A stretch of DNA of 64,000 nucleotides, from positions 118,903 through 182,902 of the forward strand of contig NZ_FNGO01000003.1 in the NCBI RefSeq assembly GCF_900103135.1, given 5' to 3'. Under the pieces are notes generated by a model, which was given only the letters and a program-made list of their open reading frames with translations, was not told the origin of the DNA and did no database searches. Positions 37,073-46,009 of this stretch are shown here, piece after piece. The translations under genes and the position numbers were made by a program. Numbering within the stretch: the first letter of the stretch is position 1; each line of letters begins with the position of its first letter. The stretch comes from Halarsenatibacter silvermanii (lineage in GTDB: Bacteria; Bacillota; Halanaerobiia; Halanaerobiales; Halarsenatibacteraceae).

Positions 37073-37825
37073 TTATATCTCGATATCCCCTAGCAGTTCA
37101 GCAATTTTGTTCTCCGGCTTTTCCGCCTTCATCAGCGCCTCGCCTATTAAAACCCCATCGACGCCCAGTTCCTGCAGCCTTTCGATGTCTTCACGACTGG
37201 AAATGCCGCTTTCCGAAACCACCAGATAATCATCTTCAAGGCCGCGCCGGGCCAGTTCTTTCATGAGTTTCTCTGTGGTTCCCAGATCGACGGAAAAATC
37301 CTCCAGATTACGGTTATTTATACCGATGATCTCAGCCGGTGTGTTTAGTATCATGGCCAGAGTTTCCAGAGTATGTACTTCCACTAGAGCCTCCAGATCG
37401 TGTTCATAGGCCAGCTCCAGCAGCTCAATCAGCTGAGGGCGTTTCAAAATCTCACCTATTAGAAGAAGGCAGTCCGCTCCCAGAATCAGGCTTTCATAAA
37501 CCTGAATCTCGTCTATGATAAAATCTTTGCGGAGTATGGGTAGTTCGGTCTGCCGTTTTACCTCGCGCAGAATTTCAGAGCTGCCTCGAAAAAATTCTTC
37601 ATCTGTGAGGACCGAGACTGCTGAAGCTCCTCCTTTTTCATATCTTTTCAACTGAGCAGTGGGCTCAAATTCTTCTTCGATAACCCCGGCACTGGGAGAG
37701 GCTTTTTTCAGCTCGGCGATAAGAGTCATTTCTTCCCTTCGTAAAACCTGAGCCAGAGAAGCATCGGTCGTCCGCAGACGGTTTATCTCCTGTTTTTTTT
37801 GCTCCACTATCCGATCGAGGATCAT
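37073..37825 (-). CDS. trpC: Indole-3-glycerol-phosphate synthase
   Basis: The protein is 250 residues. Family motifs visible are LIAELKKASPSAGVI (catalytic Glu/Lys), LRKDFIIDEIQVYES, INNRNLEDFSVDL and VSESGISSREDI. The start overlaps the trpD stop by 4 bp. It closes the indole ring from the TrpF product. Confidence 0.95.
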   Translation of the reverse strand: MILDRIVEQKKQEINRLRTTDASLAQVLRREEMTLIAELKKASPSAGVIEEEFEPTAQLKRYEKGGASAVSVLTDEEFFRGSSEILREVKRQTELPILRKDFIIDEIQVYESLILGADCLLLIGEILKRPQLIELLELAYEHDLEALVEVHTLETLAMILNTPAEIIGINNRNLEDFSVDLGTTEKLMKELARRGLEDDYLVVSESGISSREDIERLQELGVDGVLIGEALMKAEKPENKIAELLGDIEI

Positions 37826-38859
37826 GATACCGCCTCTACTTTATCAAATTTATTGGTGAATTCTATAAACTCCTGCAGAGCATTTTCTGCTCTGCCGCTT
37901 TCGATTAAGCTGTCTGCCATTTCTGTTCCTTCAACCAGATTATCCACTTTTCCTGCCACCATCAAAGCTGCAGCAGCGTTTAACAATACCACCTGGAGTT
38001 TTGCGCCTCGCTCTTCCCCGGCGAGAAGAGAACAAATGATTTCTTTGTTTTGACGGGGATCTCCTCCCTTTAAAGACTGTACTTCGTGTCTTTCCAGGCC
38101 CGCCTCCTCAGGCTCAATGGTGTAATTCTCTATACTGCCATCTTCATGCAAAAATGAAACTTTGTTTTTTCCGGCCAGAGAGAGTTCATCCAGACCGGCA
38201 GCGCCGTGCACAACCATAGCTCTTTTAACGCCCAGATTTCCCAGGGTGCGGGCCATGGGTTCTATCAACTCCGGATCATAAACGCCCAGCAGCTGATATT
38301 CAGCCTCAGCTGGATTGGTCAGCGGGCCGAGAATATTGAAAATCGTCCTTATGCCGAGTCCTTTCCGGGCCTCGATTGCATGTTTCATCGCTTTGTGATA
38401 GGAAGGAGCGAATAAAAAGCCCAGATTGACCTCATCCAGGCATTTATTTATCTGGTCAGGGCCGAGTTTGAGGTTGACCCCCATCTCCTCCAGCACATCG
38501 GCGCTGCCGCTGCGGCTGGAAACAGATCTGTTCCCGTGTTTGGCCACCGTCAATCCTGCTGCCGCCAGCACGAAGGTTACAGTCGTGGAAATGTTAAAAG
38601 TGTTGCTGCCGTCCCCGCCGGTTCCACAGGTGTCGATAACTTCCCCTTCATATTCCACATTCAAAGCTTTATCCCTCATAACCCTGGATGCTCCGGTTAT
38701 CTCAGCTATAGACTCACCTTTGATCTTAAGGGCTGTCAAAAATCCGGCCAGAGCACTGCTGTTTACCTCTCCCTCCATGATGGAATTCATGGCTGCTTCC
38801 ATCTCCTCTGTGGTCAAATTTTCACCCTGCAGTACTTTTCTAAAGCAATCATTGAACAT
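37822..38859 (-). CDS. trpD: Anthranilate phosphoribosyltransferase
   Basis: DTCGTGGDGSNTFNISTT is the PRPP-binding glycine loop and KHGNRSVSSRSGSADVLE the anthranilate/metal region. RTIFNILGPLTNPA is another family segment. At 345 residues it is a normal stand-alone enzyme, not fused to TrpG. It is cotranscribed with trpG upstream and overlaps trpC. Confidence 0.96.
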   Translation of the reverse strand: MFNDCFRKVLQGENLTTEEMEAAMNSIMEGEVNSSALAGFLTALKIKGESIAEITGASRVMRDKALNVEYEGEVIDTCGTGGDGSNTFNISTTVTFVLAAAGLTVAKHGNRSVSSRSGSADVLEEMGVNLKLGPDQINKCLDEVNLGFLFAPSYHKAMKHAIEARKGLGIRTIFNILGPLTNPAEAEYQLLGVYDPELIEPMARTLGNLGVKRAMVVHGAAGLDELSLAGKNKVSFLHEDGSIENYTIEPEEAGLERHEVQSLKGGDPRQNKEIICSLLAGEERGAKLQVVLLNAAAALMVAGKVDNLVEGTEMADSLIESGRAENALQEFIEFTNKFDKVEAVS

Positions 38860-38900
38860 ATCTGCTCACTCCTTTGTCATTTTTGTCGAATTGTCGTAAT

Positions 38901-39479
38901 TTATTCTGCCCGGATGCTCAGAAAATTTTCCAGCAGAAGCCGTCCGAACTCGGTCAATATTGATTCCGGATGAAATTGAACGCCGTAAACCGGAAATTTT
39001 CTATGAGATATCGCCATAACTTCTCCGCTATCGGTTTCGGCCAGGATATTCAGTTCGGCCGGCAGAGAGCTTCGTTCCAGGGTAAGAGAATGATAACGGG
39101 TCGCATGAAATGGCGAATCGATTCCGGTCAGAAACCGCTCATCTTCTTTTTCAGTGAAATAAACTTCTGAAGTCTTACCGTGATAAACCTCGCTGGATCT
39201 CACCACTCTGCCACCAAAAACCGAACCTATGCACTGATGTCCGAGACAAACCCCCAATATCGGTATAGAGCCGCTGCAGTGTTCTACCACCCCTGGAGAT
39301 ATGCCGGCATCTTCCGGTCTGCCTGGGCCGGGTGAAATGACGATCTGATCGGGCTTAAATTCAGCCACTTCTTCAACAGTCATCCTGTCATTGCGCACCA
39401 CTCTCACCTCATTCATCTCACCCAGATACTGCACGAGATTGTAGGTAAAAGAATCATAATTATCAATTACCAAGACCAT
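38901..39479 (-). CDS. trpG: Anthranilate synthase component II (glutamine amidotransferase)
   Basis: This class I amidotransferase feeds ammonia to TrpE. The nucleophile cysteine is in ILGVCLGHQCIG and the His-Glu pair in GVQFHPESI; SPGPGRPEDAG forms the oxyanion region. It is 192 residues and overlaps the trpE end by 17 bp. It could also serve p-aminobenzoate synthesis, as in Bacillus, since no separate PabA is in view. Confidence 0.95.
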   Translation of the reverse strand: MVLVIDNYDSFTYNLVQYLGEMNEVRVVRNDRMTVEEVAEFKPDQIVISPGPGRPEDAGISPGVVEHCSGSIPILGVCLGHQCIGSVFGGRVVRSSEVYHGKTSEVYFTEKEDERFLTGIDSPFHATRYHSLTLERSSLPAELNILAETDSGEVMAISHRKFPVYGVQFHPESILTEFGRLLLENFLSIRAE

Positions 39480-40989
39480 GAGGGGGTTCCTCCTCCACTA
39501 TCTGCAGAGCTTCAAAAAGAGCTTCTGCTTTATCAAGTATCTCCTGATGTTCACGGGCGGGTACAGAATCTGCAACCATACCGGCCCCAACCTGAGCTGT
39601 CAGCTCTCCATTCTTCATAAAGAGAGTTCTGATTGTTATACAGGTATCGAGGTTGCCGCTGAAATCCAGATAGCCAACCGTGCCGGCATAAGGACCGCGC
39701 GGTTCTTTTTCCAGCTGATCGATAAGTTCAATAGCTCTTATTTTGGGAGCTCCGCTGACAGTTCCGGCCGGAAAGACGGCGGACAGCACATCCATAAAAC
39801 TCACATCATCTCTTTTTATACCTTCGACCTGAGAGGCAAGGTGCATAACCCGGGAATAAAGTTCGATCTCCATGAGTTCGGTGACTTCCACCGAACCGTG
39901 CCTGCTGACTCTGGCGATATCATTTCTCCCCAGGTCGACAAGCATGGTATGCTCAGCTCTCTCCTTCTCATCTTTCAAAAGACTTTCTCTGTATTCCTTA
40001 TCCTCCTGACCATCTCCTCCTCGCGGCCTGGTTCCGGCTAATGGACGGGTGATTATGCGCTCGCCCTCAACTCTGACCAGAACCTCAGGTGAGGAGCCGA
40101 TCAACTTTAGATCAGGGAAATTCAAAAAGAACATATAAGGAGAGGGATTGCTAACTCTCAAAGCCCGATAAACCCGGAACGGGGGGATATCTGTGGTCAG
40201 TGAAAAGCGCTGTGAGAGAACTATTTGAAACGCTTCACCCGCAAAGATATGCTCCCGGGCTTGTTCAACCATTTTTTCAAATTCCTCCCCGGTAGTGTTT
40301 GAGGTCATTTCCTCTGGAGAGAGCGAATCAGAACCGGACTCTATTATCTCCTGAGGAGCGTTCCCGATCTGATCTATCAAGCCGTCAATTTTATCCCGCG
40401 CCTGATGATAGAGCCTTTCTTTATCTTTTTCTGTCTCATCTCCGTTCAAGCTAACATTATAAATTATTTTTAATGTGTTATCCAGATGATCATAGGCAAG
40501 CACAGTCCTGGCCAGCACCAGAACGGAGTGAGGAAGATCACTTTTCTGCAGGCTTTTCCCGGGTTGATCATGATAAATATCCTCCCAGCTGGATATCATC
40601 TCATAACCAAAATAGCCCACCAGCCCTCCAGAAAAAGGAGGCAGGTCGTCGGGCACATAGGGGTCGAACTGCCCCAAAAACTCCTCTATATAAAGATTAA
40701 AGTCACTATCTTCAACCTGATTGATGGGCTCATCGTTCTTATCGATCAGAATTATCCTTTTCCCGTTAAATTTGATGACTTTTTCCGGCTCAAGGCCGAT
40801 GAAAGAATACCGACCTACATTCAGTTTTTTGCCGGTCGTTGCGCTCTCCAGAAGGAATGAGTAATCATCTTCTGCTGTTAGGTTTTGATAAAGCGAGACG
40901 GGAGTTAAAGTGTCGGCTATGATCCGATCGTAAACCGGTATGAGGTTATGATTTTGTGAGTGTTTTTTAAATTCATCCAGCGTGATCAT
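39463..40989 (-). CDS. trpE: Anthranilate synthase component I
   Basis: A chorismate-utilising enzyme. The N-terminal tryptophan-binding element appears as LLESATTGKKLNVGRYSF. The catalytic half has FQIVLSQRF, GSSPEVLVRVEG, TRPLAGTRPRGG and VGAGMVADSVP. From the ATG at 40989, with AAAGGAGGAAA upstream, it is 508 residues; the frame to 41028 lies within the attenuator. Feedback inhibition by tryptophan is likely from the conserved LLES motif. Confidence 0.96.
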   Translation of the reverse strand: MITLDEFKKHSQNHNLIPVYDRIIADTLTPVSLYQNLTAEDDYSFLLESATTGKKLNVGRYSFIGLEPEKVIKFNGKRIILIDKNDEPINQVEDSDFNLYIEEFLGQFDPYVPDDLPPFSGGLVGYFGYEMISSWEDIYHDQPGKSLQKSDLPHSVLVLARTVLAYDHLDNTLKIIYNVSLNGDETEKDKERLYHQARDKIDGLIDQIGNAPQEIIESGSDSLSPEEMTSNTTGEEFEKMVEQAREHIFAGEAFQIVLSQRFSLTTDIPPFRVYRALRVSNPSPYMFFLNFPDLKLIGSSPEVLVRVEGERIITRPLAGTRPRGGDGQEDKEYRESLLKDEKERAEHTMLVDLGRNDIARVSRHGSVEVTELMEIELYSRVMHLASQVEGIKRDDVSFMDVLSAVFPAGTVSGAPKIRAIELIDQLEKEPRGPYAGTVGYLDFSGNLDTCITIRTLFMKNGELTAQVGAGMVADSVPAREHQEILDKAEALFEALQIVEEEPPHGLGN

Positions 40990-41011
40990 AATTTCCTCCT
41001 TTAGAAATATT

Positions 41012-41044
41012 AAAAACCCGGAGCCCATGCTGAGCCCCGGGTTT
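41012..41044 (-). terminator. Attenuator terminator in the trp leader
   Basis: On the minus strand AAACCCGG pairs with CCGGGTTT around a GGCTCAGCATGGGCT core, and TTTTT follows, 20 bases before the trpE ribosome site. It must be passed for trp expression and is therefore probably an attenuator. Confidence 0.75.
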
Positions 41045-41221
41045 AAATTCCCGCAAGAAAAACTCTGCTAAAGCAAAGGAGATAGCCGCTAAAAAGCGCA
41101 TTCCAAAAAAATCAAATCAATAAAAAGATCTCTCAACTGCTCTCTTAGCACCGGCTAAATTCTCATAGTCGTCCTGGAAGTCTCCTCTGCTTTAAACTCA
41201 TCGCTTATCCAAATTCGAACG

Positions 41222-41263
41222 CTGCTCAGCTCAGCTGGACTCATCTCTTCTCAACTCAAACTA
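41222..41263 (-). promoter_or_regulatory. Regularly spaced NAG triplets in the trp leader (possible TRAP site)
   Basis: On the RNA strand the segment reads UAG, 3 nt, then GAG, GAG, GAG, GAG, CAG, GAG, GAG, each separated by exactly 2 nt. TRAP binds about eleven U/GAG triplets spaced 2-3 nt in Bacillus trp leaders. Here the cluster lies about 180 nt before the terminator instead of overlapping an antiterminator, so the mechanism would differ. A short ATG frame with one Trp codon starts within it, so a leader peptide is an alternative. Confidence 0.45.
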
Positions 41264-41308
41264 TTAAATTGTAAAAAGTATGCAGAACTATTTGTTTACC
41301 TTGAAGAA

Positions 41309-41337
41309 ATTGTATAACAAAAATGATTATATGTCAA
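41309..41337 (-). promoter_or_regulatory. Promoter of trpEGDCFBA
   Basis: The minus-strand site is TTGACA, 17 bases, TACAAT, close to consensus. Transcription would begin near 41302, leaving a leader of about 310 nt before trpE. Confidence 0.8.
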
Positions 41338-41359
41338 GATTTTTATCTCAAGATCCCAT

Positions 41360-41626
41360 TGAACTTTTTTTGTCCGGTTGAGAACATACATGTAATATTT
41401 ATTCTCACAGGGAGGGCCCGAAGAGATCCACCACTCCCTTTTACAGGGAATCATAACCCAGGCCGCTCTCGCTCTGGTGATGCAGCGGTCGACTTTTTCT
41501 CTATCCGGATTGGGGTGTGAGCAGATTGTGAAAATATCGAACAAAACCCCTCATCTCCCGTCTGAGAATTATGCCATGCATTCGACCAATTTCGTGCGGC
41601 TTTCCAGATGATTCGATTATTTTCAT
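41360..41626 (-). pseudogene. Remnant of a C45-family peptidase / acyltransferase gene
   Basis: Two pieces in different frames look like the two ends of one gene. The first (from the ATG at 41626) reads IIESSGKPHEIGRMHGIIL, like the start of C45 acyl-CoA:6-APA acyltransferase-type hydrolases. The second, ending near 41360, contains CSHPNPDR, TRARAAWVMIP and ISSGPPCENKYYMYVL, like the family's C-terminus. The intact gene would be about 340 codons, so some 250 codons including the catalytic cysteine are missing. It is a non-functional relic between trp and the next operon. Confidence 0.55.
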
Positions 41627-41800
41627 TCTTTTACCGGACAAGCTGTCTCCTCTTATTCCTCGTAATATGCTGCATTTTAAGCCAGATAAATATGCGGAAA
41701 AATATCCTGAGTTTAATTCGATAAGATTTATCATCCTGTAATTCTCAATCTCTAATTTTCTCCAGCTAACAACTAATGTCATCAAAAGTATTATAAAACA

Positions 41801-41836
41801 AAAAATCTGCCCTCCTCAAAAAGACAAGAGGGCAGG
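41801..41836 (-). terminator. Terminator after the LysM protein gene
   Basis: On the minus strand CTGCCCTC pairs with GAGGGCAG across a 13-nt loop and ATTTTTT follows. It lies about 95 bp beyond the stop at 41931. Confidence 0.8.
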
Positions 41837-41930
41837 AAGTTGGCAACTAAAAACCTTCCGGCCAATCATACCGGTAAAAGAATCACCAGTTATCGCAAAC
41901 ATCAGAGCAAATATGAATCATCTAAAATTA

Positions 41931-43373
41931 TTACTGAACTGGCCAGGTCTGATCACCGGCAACACTTACATTGTGCTGATGTTCGCCATCCTGCTGATTA
42001 TTTTTGTGCAGTCGGCTGTTACGAAAATGTACACAAAAATGACCGTTAAAATTATTGTCATATATTGTCTGACTTCCGTGAGGCATGCCGTTGATAGAAG
42101 CTGCAATCAGTCGACTGCCTATATGAACCACAACAGGTCTTCTATCCCAGCTCCAGCTGCCGCCGTAAATCCTGCGCATAGCCTGAGTGTCTCTGGCGGT
42201 CAATGGCTCTACATCAGCATGAAGAGTCCCCATTGTCCGCTTGACTCGAAAGCTCAAACCCGTTCTCACATCGGTTATAATAGCAGTTCTACCCCGTGAG
42301 AAGAAAGAATCGACCTCATCCCAGGTGATCCTATCAATATCATGAGTGGTTCTTTGACTGCCTCCAGGAATTCTTATTCTCTCTCCAGTCCGCAACTGAG
42401 ATGAATTTATGTTATTGATATTCTTCAGGTCGTTAACAGAAGTATCAAAACGCCTGGCTATCTCCCAGAGGCTATCACCCTGCTGCGCGGTATAAGTGTC
42501 CTCACCGCTGCTTCCCTCTTCAAACAAAGTCCGCCAGGTTTTAGATCCAAGAATACCATCTGTATTGAGGCCATTTAATTTTTGATATTTGAGAACCGCC
42601 AGTTTGGTCTGATGGCCATAAACACCATCCAGTTGACCCGGGTAGTAACCGAGCTGACGAAGTCTTTCCTGGGCCTCTTCTACCCGTGGATCTCTGTCGC
42701 CACGAGTAAAAGATGAAGAAAGCTCAGACGTCTTTTCCTCCTCAATATCCTCACGAGTTTCTGTTTCATCTGCTGTTTCTTCGGCTCTATCTGTTTCAAC
42801 ATCTATTTCGTCCTGCTGATCCGTGGTGGCAGGCATGCTGTAATTATTCAGCTCAGCCCAGGTATCATTATCCACAACACCATCGGCCTCCAGTTCATGT
42901 TCACGCTGAAAGTCCTTTACTGCATCATGTGTGAGGCTGCGAAAAAGGCCGCTGGGCTCCACATCAAGATACCCTTCATTCAAAAGTACATACTGCAGTA
43001 CGATAACTTCGGGGCCTCTATCGAATATTTCCAGCCGATCCGGCTGCTGAAGCCTTCCTTCGGCTGTGCGCAGAGCCATTTGTGTCTCTTCTCCAAAAAC
43101 TCCATCCGGTGTCAAATTGGCAGCATCTTGAAAGTGCTCTACCCCTCTCTGGGTTCTCTCACCATAAAAACCAGTTTTTTCATGCTCATAAAAACCGAGT
43201 TCGGATAATCTGCTCTGAAGTTCCTCAACCTCTTCCCCTTCGTCACCGTACATTAAGTGGTCTTCAGCCTGTACTGGATTTGGTGAAAGCAGCATAAAAG
43301 CAGTTATCAGAAAGATGAGAAAAGATAGCATGAAAAATTTGCTTTTTGGGTATGTATTTGAAATCATTTTCAC
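41931..43373 (-). CDS. Secreted peptidoglycan-binding/LysM protein
   Basis: After a signal peptide (FFMLSFLIFLITAFMLLS) come two peptidoglycan-binding_1 units (EGEEVEELQSRLSELGFY and RGPEVIVLQYVLLNEGYL) and an acidic linker. A third such unit (RDPRVEEAQERLRQLGYY) and a LysM motif (YTAQQGDSLWEIARRFDTSV) follow. The ~140-residue C-terminal domain has DVRTGLSFRVKR and DNNFNGHFCVHF, seen in other Firmicute cell-wall proteins but without a function I can name. The GTG at 43373, ten bases after GGGAGGT, is the best start. It is probably a cell-wall-associated hydrolase or scaffold. Confidence 0.85.
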   Translation of the reverse strand: MKMISNTYPKSKFFMLSFLIFLITAFMLLSPNPVQAEDHLMYGDEGEEVEELQSRLSELGFYEHEKTGFYGERTQRGVEHFQDAANLTPDGVFGEETQMALRTAEGRLQQPDRLEIFDRGPEVIVLQYVLLNEGYLDVEPSGLFRSLTHDAVKDFQREHELEADGVVDNDTWAELNNYSMPATTDQQDEIDVETDRAEETADETETREDIEEEKTSELSSSFTRGDRDPRVEEAQERLRQLGYYPGQLDGVYGHQTKLAVLKYQKLNGLNTDGILGSKTWRTLFEEGSSGEDTYTAQQGDSLWEIARRFDTSVNDLKNINNINSSQLRTGERIRIPGGSQRTTHDIDRITWDEVDSFFSRGRTAIITDVRTGLSFRVKRTMGTLHADVEPLTARDTQAMRRIYGGSWSWDRRPVVVHIGSRLIAASINGMPHGSQTIYDNNFNGHFCVHFRNSRLHKNNQQDGEHQHNVSVAGDQTWPVQ

Positions 43374-43556
43374 ATCATGTTTACCTCCCATTCCCCCGTC
43401 ATTGTATTTTTGTTAAAACAATCCAGGCAGCATGTTTGCTGCTTGTGAAAATTATGTTCAAAAACCCATGCCTAGTTTATATTATCTCGTAAAACAGAAC
43501 ATTTTTCAAGGCTAAAACCGAAAAAACTCTGGCAGACGGAAAATCCTCCTTATCGC

Positions 43557-44003
43557 TTAATCCAGTTTGTCACAATTAACCCCGCTGTCTTCCAGCAGCT
43601 GATCAGTAAATTCATCCTCATAACCCCTGCCATAATAGATATGATCAACTCCAGCATTTATCAGGATTTTGGCACAGATTACACAGGGTTTATTAGTGCA
43701 GTAGACAAGAGCCCCTTCTGTTTTAACACCATGAAATGCGGCCTGAGCCACCAGATTTTGCTCGGCGTGAACCCCTCTACACAATTCGTGTCTTTCTCCA
43801 CTGGGCACTTTTAACTTCTCACGCAGGCAGCTGTTCTTTTCACAGTGGGTGACCCCGCGCGGAGCCCCGTTATAGCCTGTGGCCAGAATCTGTCGATCTT
43901 TGACCATTATCGCCCCCACCTTTCTGCGCAAACAGGTAGATCTGCTGGCTGCCAGTTCTGCCATTTTCATAAAGTATTCGTTCCAGTTTGGCCTGTTTCC
44001 CAT
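43557..44003 (-). CDS. dCMP deaminase (ComEB-like)
   Basis: This 148-residue zinc deaminase turns dCMP into dUMP for thymidylate synthesis. The catalytic HAEQN motif is at residues 79-83, and the two zinc cysteines are in NKPCVICAKIL (Cys107, Cys110). ATGYNGAPRGVTHCE is the nucleotide-binding segment typical of dCMP deaminases. The ATG follows GGGGGATC. Confidence 0.94.
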   Translation of the reverse strand: MGNRPNWNEYFMKMAELAASRSTCLRRKVGAIMVKDRQILATGYNGAPRGVTHCEKNSCLREKLKVPSGERHELCRGVHAEQNLVAQAAFHGVKTEGALVYCTNKPCVICAKILINAGVDHIYYGRGYEDEFTDQLLEDSGVNCDKLD

Positions 44004-44050
44004 CAGCTGATCCCCCTAAAAATTTCCAGCGAAGTTCACCTTCCTCACTA

Positions 44051-44845
44051 TTATTTTCCTCTCTCTTTAGCGAGCTCCAGAACTTCTACAGGACAGTTTT
44101 TTACACAGACAAGACAGCGCATGCAGTGCTCATCCTTCAGCTGATCACCCTGAACTTTATATTTTAAAACAGGATAGGGTTTTAACTGGATTGGACAAAC
44201 TCTGCTGCATTTGCCGCATTCAACACATTTCTCTTTATTCTTTATAGTAATCAGTTCATCTCTGCCTTCGGTAAGCCCCAGCTTTTTTCCGATTCTATAA
44301 CCCATAATTTGCAGAGTTCGCATGGGACAAAAATAGCACCAGGTACGCGAATTTATTAATAATCCCAGAACCGTGGCAACCATAAAAACAACTAGATAAA
44401 CTCTGGCAAACACCGAACCGATCCTGTTCACAAAAGCTGCTTCTCCGCTCTGAATAGCGGAGTTCAGCTGCAGGTTTACATTTACCAGGAAAAAGAGGAA
44501 AATAGCAGTGACCAGTATTTTATTCTTAAAAAAATAAGGGATGCTTTTTAAGCGGCTGAACTTGAAAAGAGGGACATCGTAATAGCTGCCGTGAGGACAA
44601 AAATTACCGCAAAAATAAAGCCCTTTCGATAAACTAAGACCGATCATTAATGCCATGATAAAAGGTACAAACAGCCCCAGAAAAGAAAAAAATTGTCCTC
44701 CCAGAGCTATTAAAACTGTCAAAAGCCAGCCGTATTTTCTTACAGAGGTATAGGCTCTGGCAGTTCTTTGCGGCTGATAAATCATGTCGGGCTGTTCAAT
44801 TCTTTCGACTGCAGACTTATGAGGTCCTGAATCGGTGCTGGCCAT
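44051..44845 (-). CDS. NapH/NosR-like membrane polyferredoxin
   Basis: This is a 264-residue membrane iron-sulfur protein. Several helices carry two cytoplasm-facing cysteine motifs (FCGNFCPHGSYYD and CYFCPMRTLQ). A C-terminal 2x[4Fe-4S] ferredoxin domain follows (CVECGKCSRVCPI and CMRCLVCVKNCPVE). Such proteins pass electrons from the membrane to a partner enzyme. No nitrate, nitrous-oxide or other reductase genes are adjacent, so the partner is unknown. The ATG at 44845 has AAAAGGAG upstream; the frame to 44929 is not supported. Confidence 0.88.
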   Translation of the reverse strand: MASTDSGPHKSAVERIEQPDMIYQPQRTARAYTSVRKYGWLLTVLIALGGQFFSFLGLFVPFIMALMIGLSLSKGLYFCGNFCPHGSYYDVPLFKFSRLKSIPYFFKNKILVTAIFLFFLVNVNLQLNSAIQSGEAAFVNRIGSVFARVYLVVFMVATVLGLLINSRTWCYFCPMRTLQIMGYRIGKKLGLTEGRDELITIKNKEKCVECGKCSRVCPIQLKPYPVLKYKVQGDQLKDEHCMRCLVCVKNCPVEVLELAKERGK

Positions 44846-44888
44846 AATAATCACTCCTTTTCCTGCAAAAAATCCTGAACTTATATAA

Positions 44889-45098
44889 CTAGAGCAGAAA
44901 TAACAAGATAAAAATGAGTAAAAACACAATCAAAAATGCGATCCTGAACTGGGCTTCGGTACTATCATCAAATTCAAATTCTATACCCAACAGACCATAG
45001 ATCTCTTTCTGCAGTTTTAAATATATTTTAGGTTTATAAATGCCCAGAGCAAGAAGAATCATAAAAGCGATTATAATAAGTGATATCAGATGGCCCAA
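44889..45098 (-). CDS. Small two-helix membrane protein, unknown function
   Basis: This 69-residue protein has hydrophobic helices at each end (LISLIIIAFMILLALGIY and FRIAFLIVFLLIFILLFLL). A short charged middle contains FEFDDSTEAQ. The TTG start follows GGGAGGGG. It precedes the polyferredoxin gene by about 40 bp, so it may be a membrane partner of it. I do not recognise a family. Confidence 0.65.
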   Translation of the reverse strand: MGHLISLIIIAFMILLALGIYKPKIYLKLQKEIYGLLGIEFEFDDSTEAQFRIAFLIVFLLIFILLFLL

Positions 45099-45166
45099 TT
45101 AAACCCCTCCCGCTCAAATTGATTTTTGAGTTTATAACAATCAGAAATTTCATTAAACATCAAACA

Positions 45167-45910
45167 TCAACGAAGCAGACCTATCAAAATAAGACCAAAT
45201 ACGACCCCGGTGATCATGCCAAATATGGGTATATGTCCGGAGGCTTTTTCGTGCGAATCCGGTATAAGTTCCTCAAAAATTATATAAAGCATCGCACCGG
45301 CGGCAAACCCCAGCGACAATGAAAGAGCCTGATCAGATATCCTCCCTATGTATGCCCCCAAAAAAGCTCCTATACCCATGGGGATGCCGGCCAGGATAGT
45401 GACAGCCAGTATCTTGATACTTTTTAAACCGGCTATTCCCAGAGTGGTGGCTACAGCCATACCCTCGGGAAAATTATGCAGGGCTATCAAAAATGCGAGT
45501 CGAAAACCTAAAGCCCGATCAGCCGTATAACCTGCACCTATGGCCAGCCCCTCAGGCAGATTATGCAGTGCTATCCCTACTGCCAGAAGCAGTCCTGCCT
45601 TCAAATATCTATCCTCTTCCCCTTCTGTGGTTACGACATGCTGGTGAGGAAAAGTTATGTCGAGCACATAAATCAAAATAACCCCCAGTAAAATGCCAAG
45701 CATGCCCAGCCAGATAGAGCCAGCGGATTGAGATTCTGGAATCAAATCCATGAATACGATAACGGTCATAACTCCAGCTGAAACTCCCAGAATTATGCTC
45801 AGAAAAGTGGATTTAATAGTCCTGATCGCCACCACAGAAATACCGCCGCCCAAAGTTCCAAACATTCCGGCCATAAATCCAATAACTGTTATATACAGCA
45901 GGTAATCCAT
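45167..45910 (-). CDS. ZIP-family metal transporter (ZupT-like)
   Basis: The 247-residue protein has about eight helices. The paired metal-site helices ALHNLPEGLAIGAGY and ALHNFPEGMAVATTL are diagnostic of bacterial ZIP importers of zinc, iron or other divalent cations. A short histidine-containing loop (FPHQHVVTTEGEE) lies between helices 3 and 4. A good promoter lies upstream. Metal specificity and any metalloregulator site cannot be assigned. Confidence 0.93.
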   Translation of the reverse strand: MDYLLYITVIGFMAGMFGTLGGGISVVAIRTIKSTFLSIILGVSAGVMTVIVFMDLIPESQSAGSIWLGMLGILLGVILIYVLDITFPHQHVVTTEGEEDRYLKAGLLLAVGIALHNLPEGLAIGAGYTADRALGFRLAFLIALHNFPEGMAVATTLGIAGLKSIKILAVTILAGIPMGIGAFLGAYIGRISDQALSLSLGFAAGAMLYIIFEELIPDSHEKASGHIPIFGMITGVVFGLILIGLLR

Positions 45911-45979
45911 GTTATATGCTCCCGATTTAAACTTTAATTATTTTATTCATATTACCGAAAGTCAAATTGACCTGACATA

Positions 45980-46009
45980 ATTATACTATATTCTCAACCA
46001 GAATGACAA
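45980..46009 (-). promoter_or_regulatory. Promoter of the ZIP transporter gene
   Basis: The minus-strand site is TTGTCA, an 18-base spacer and TATAAT, about 75 bp before the gene. Confidence 0.65.

Noticed and set aside
41140..41165. T-box in the trp leader
   Set aside because: A GGTGC stretch is present, but the invariant TGGNACCGCG is missing and no specifier region follows the pattern of the three true T-boxes.
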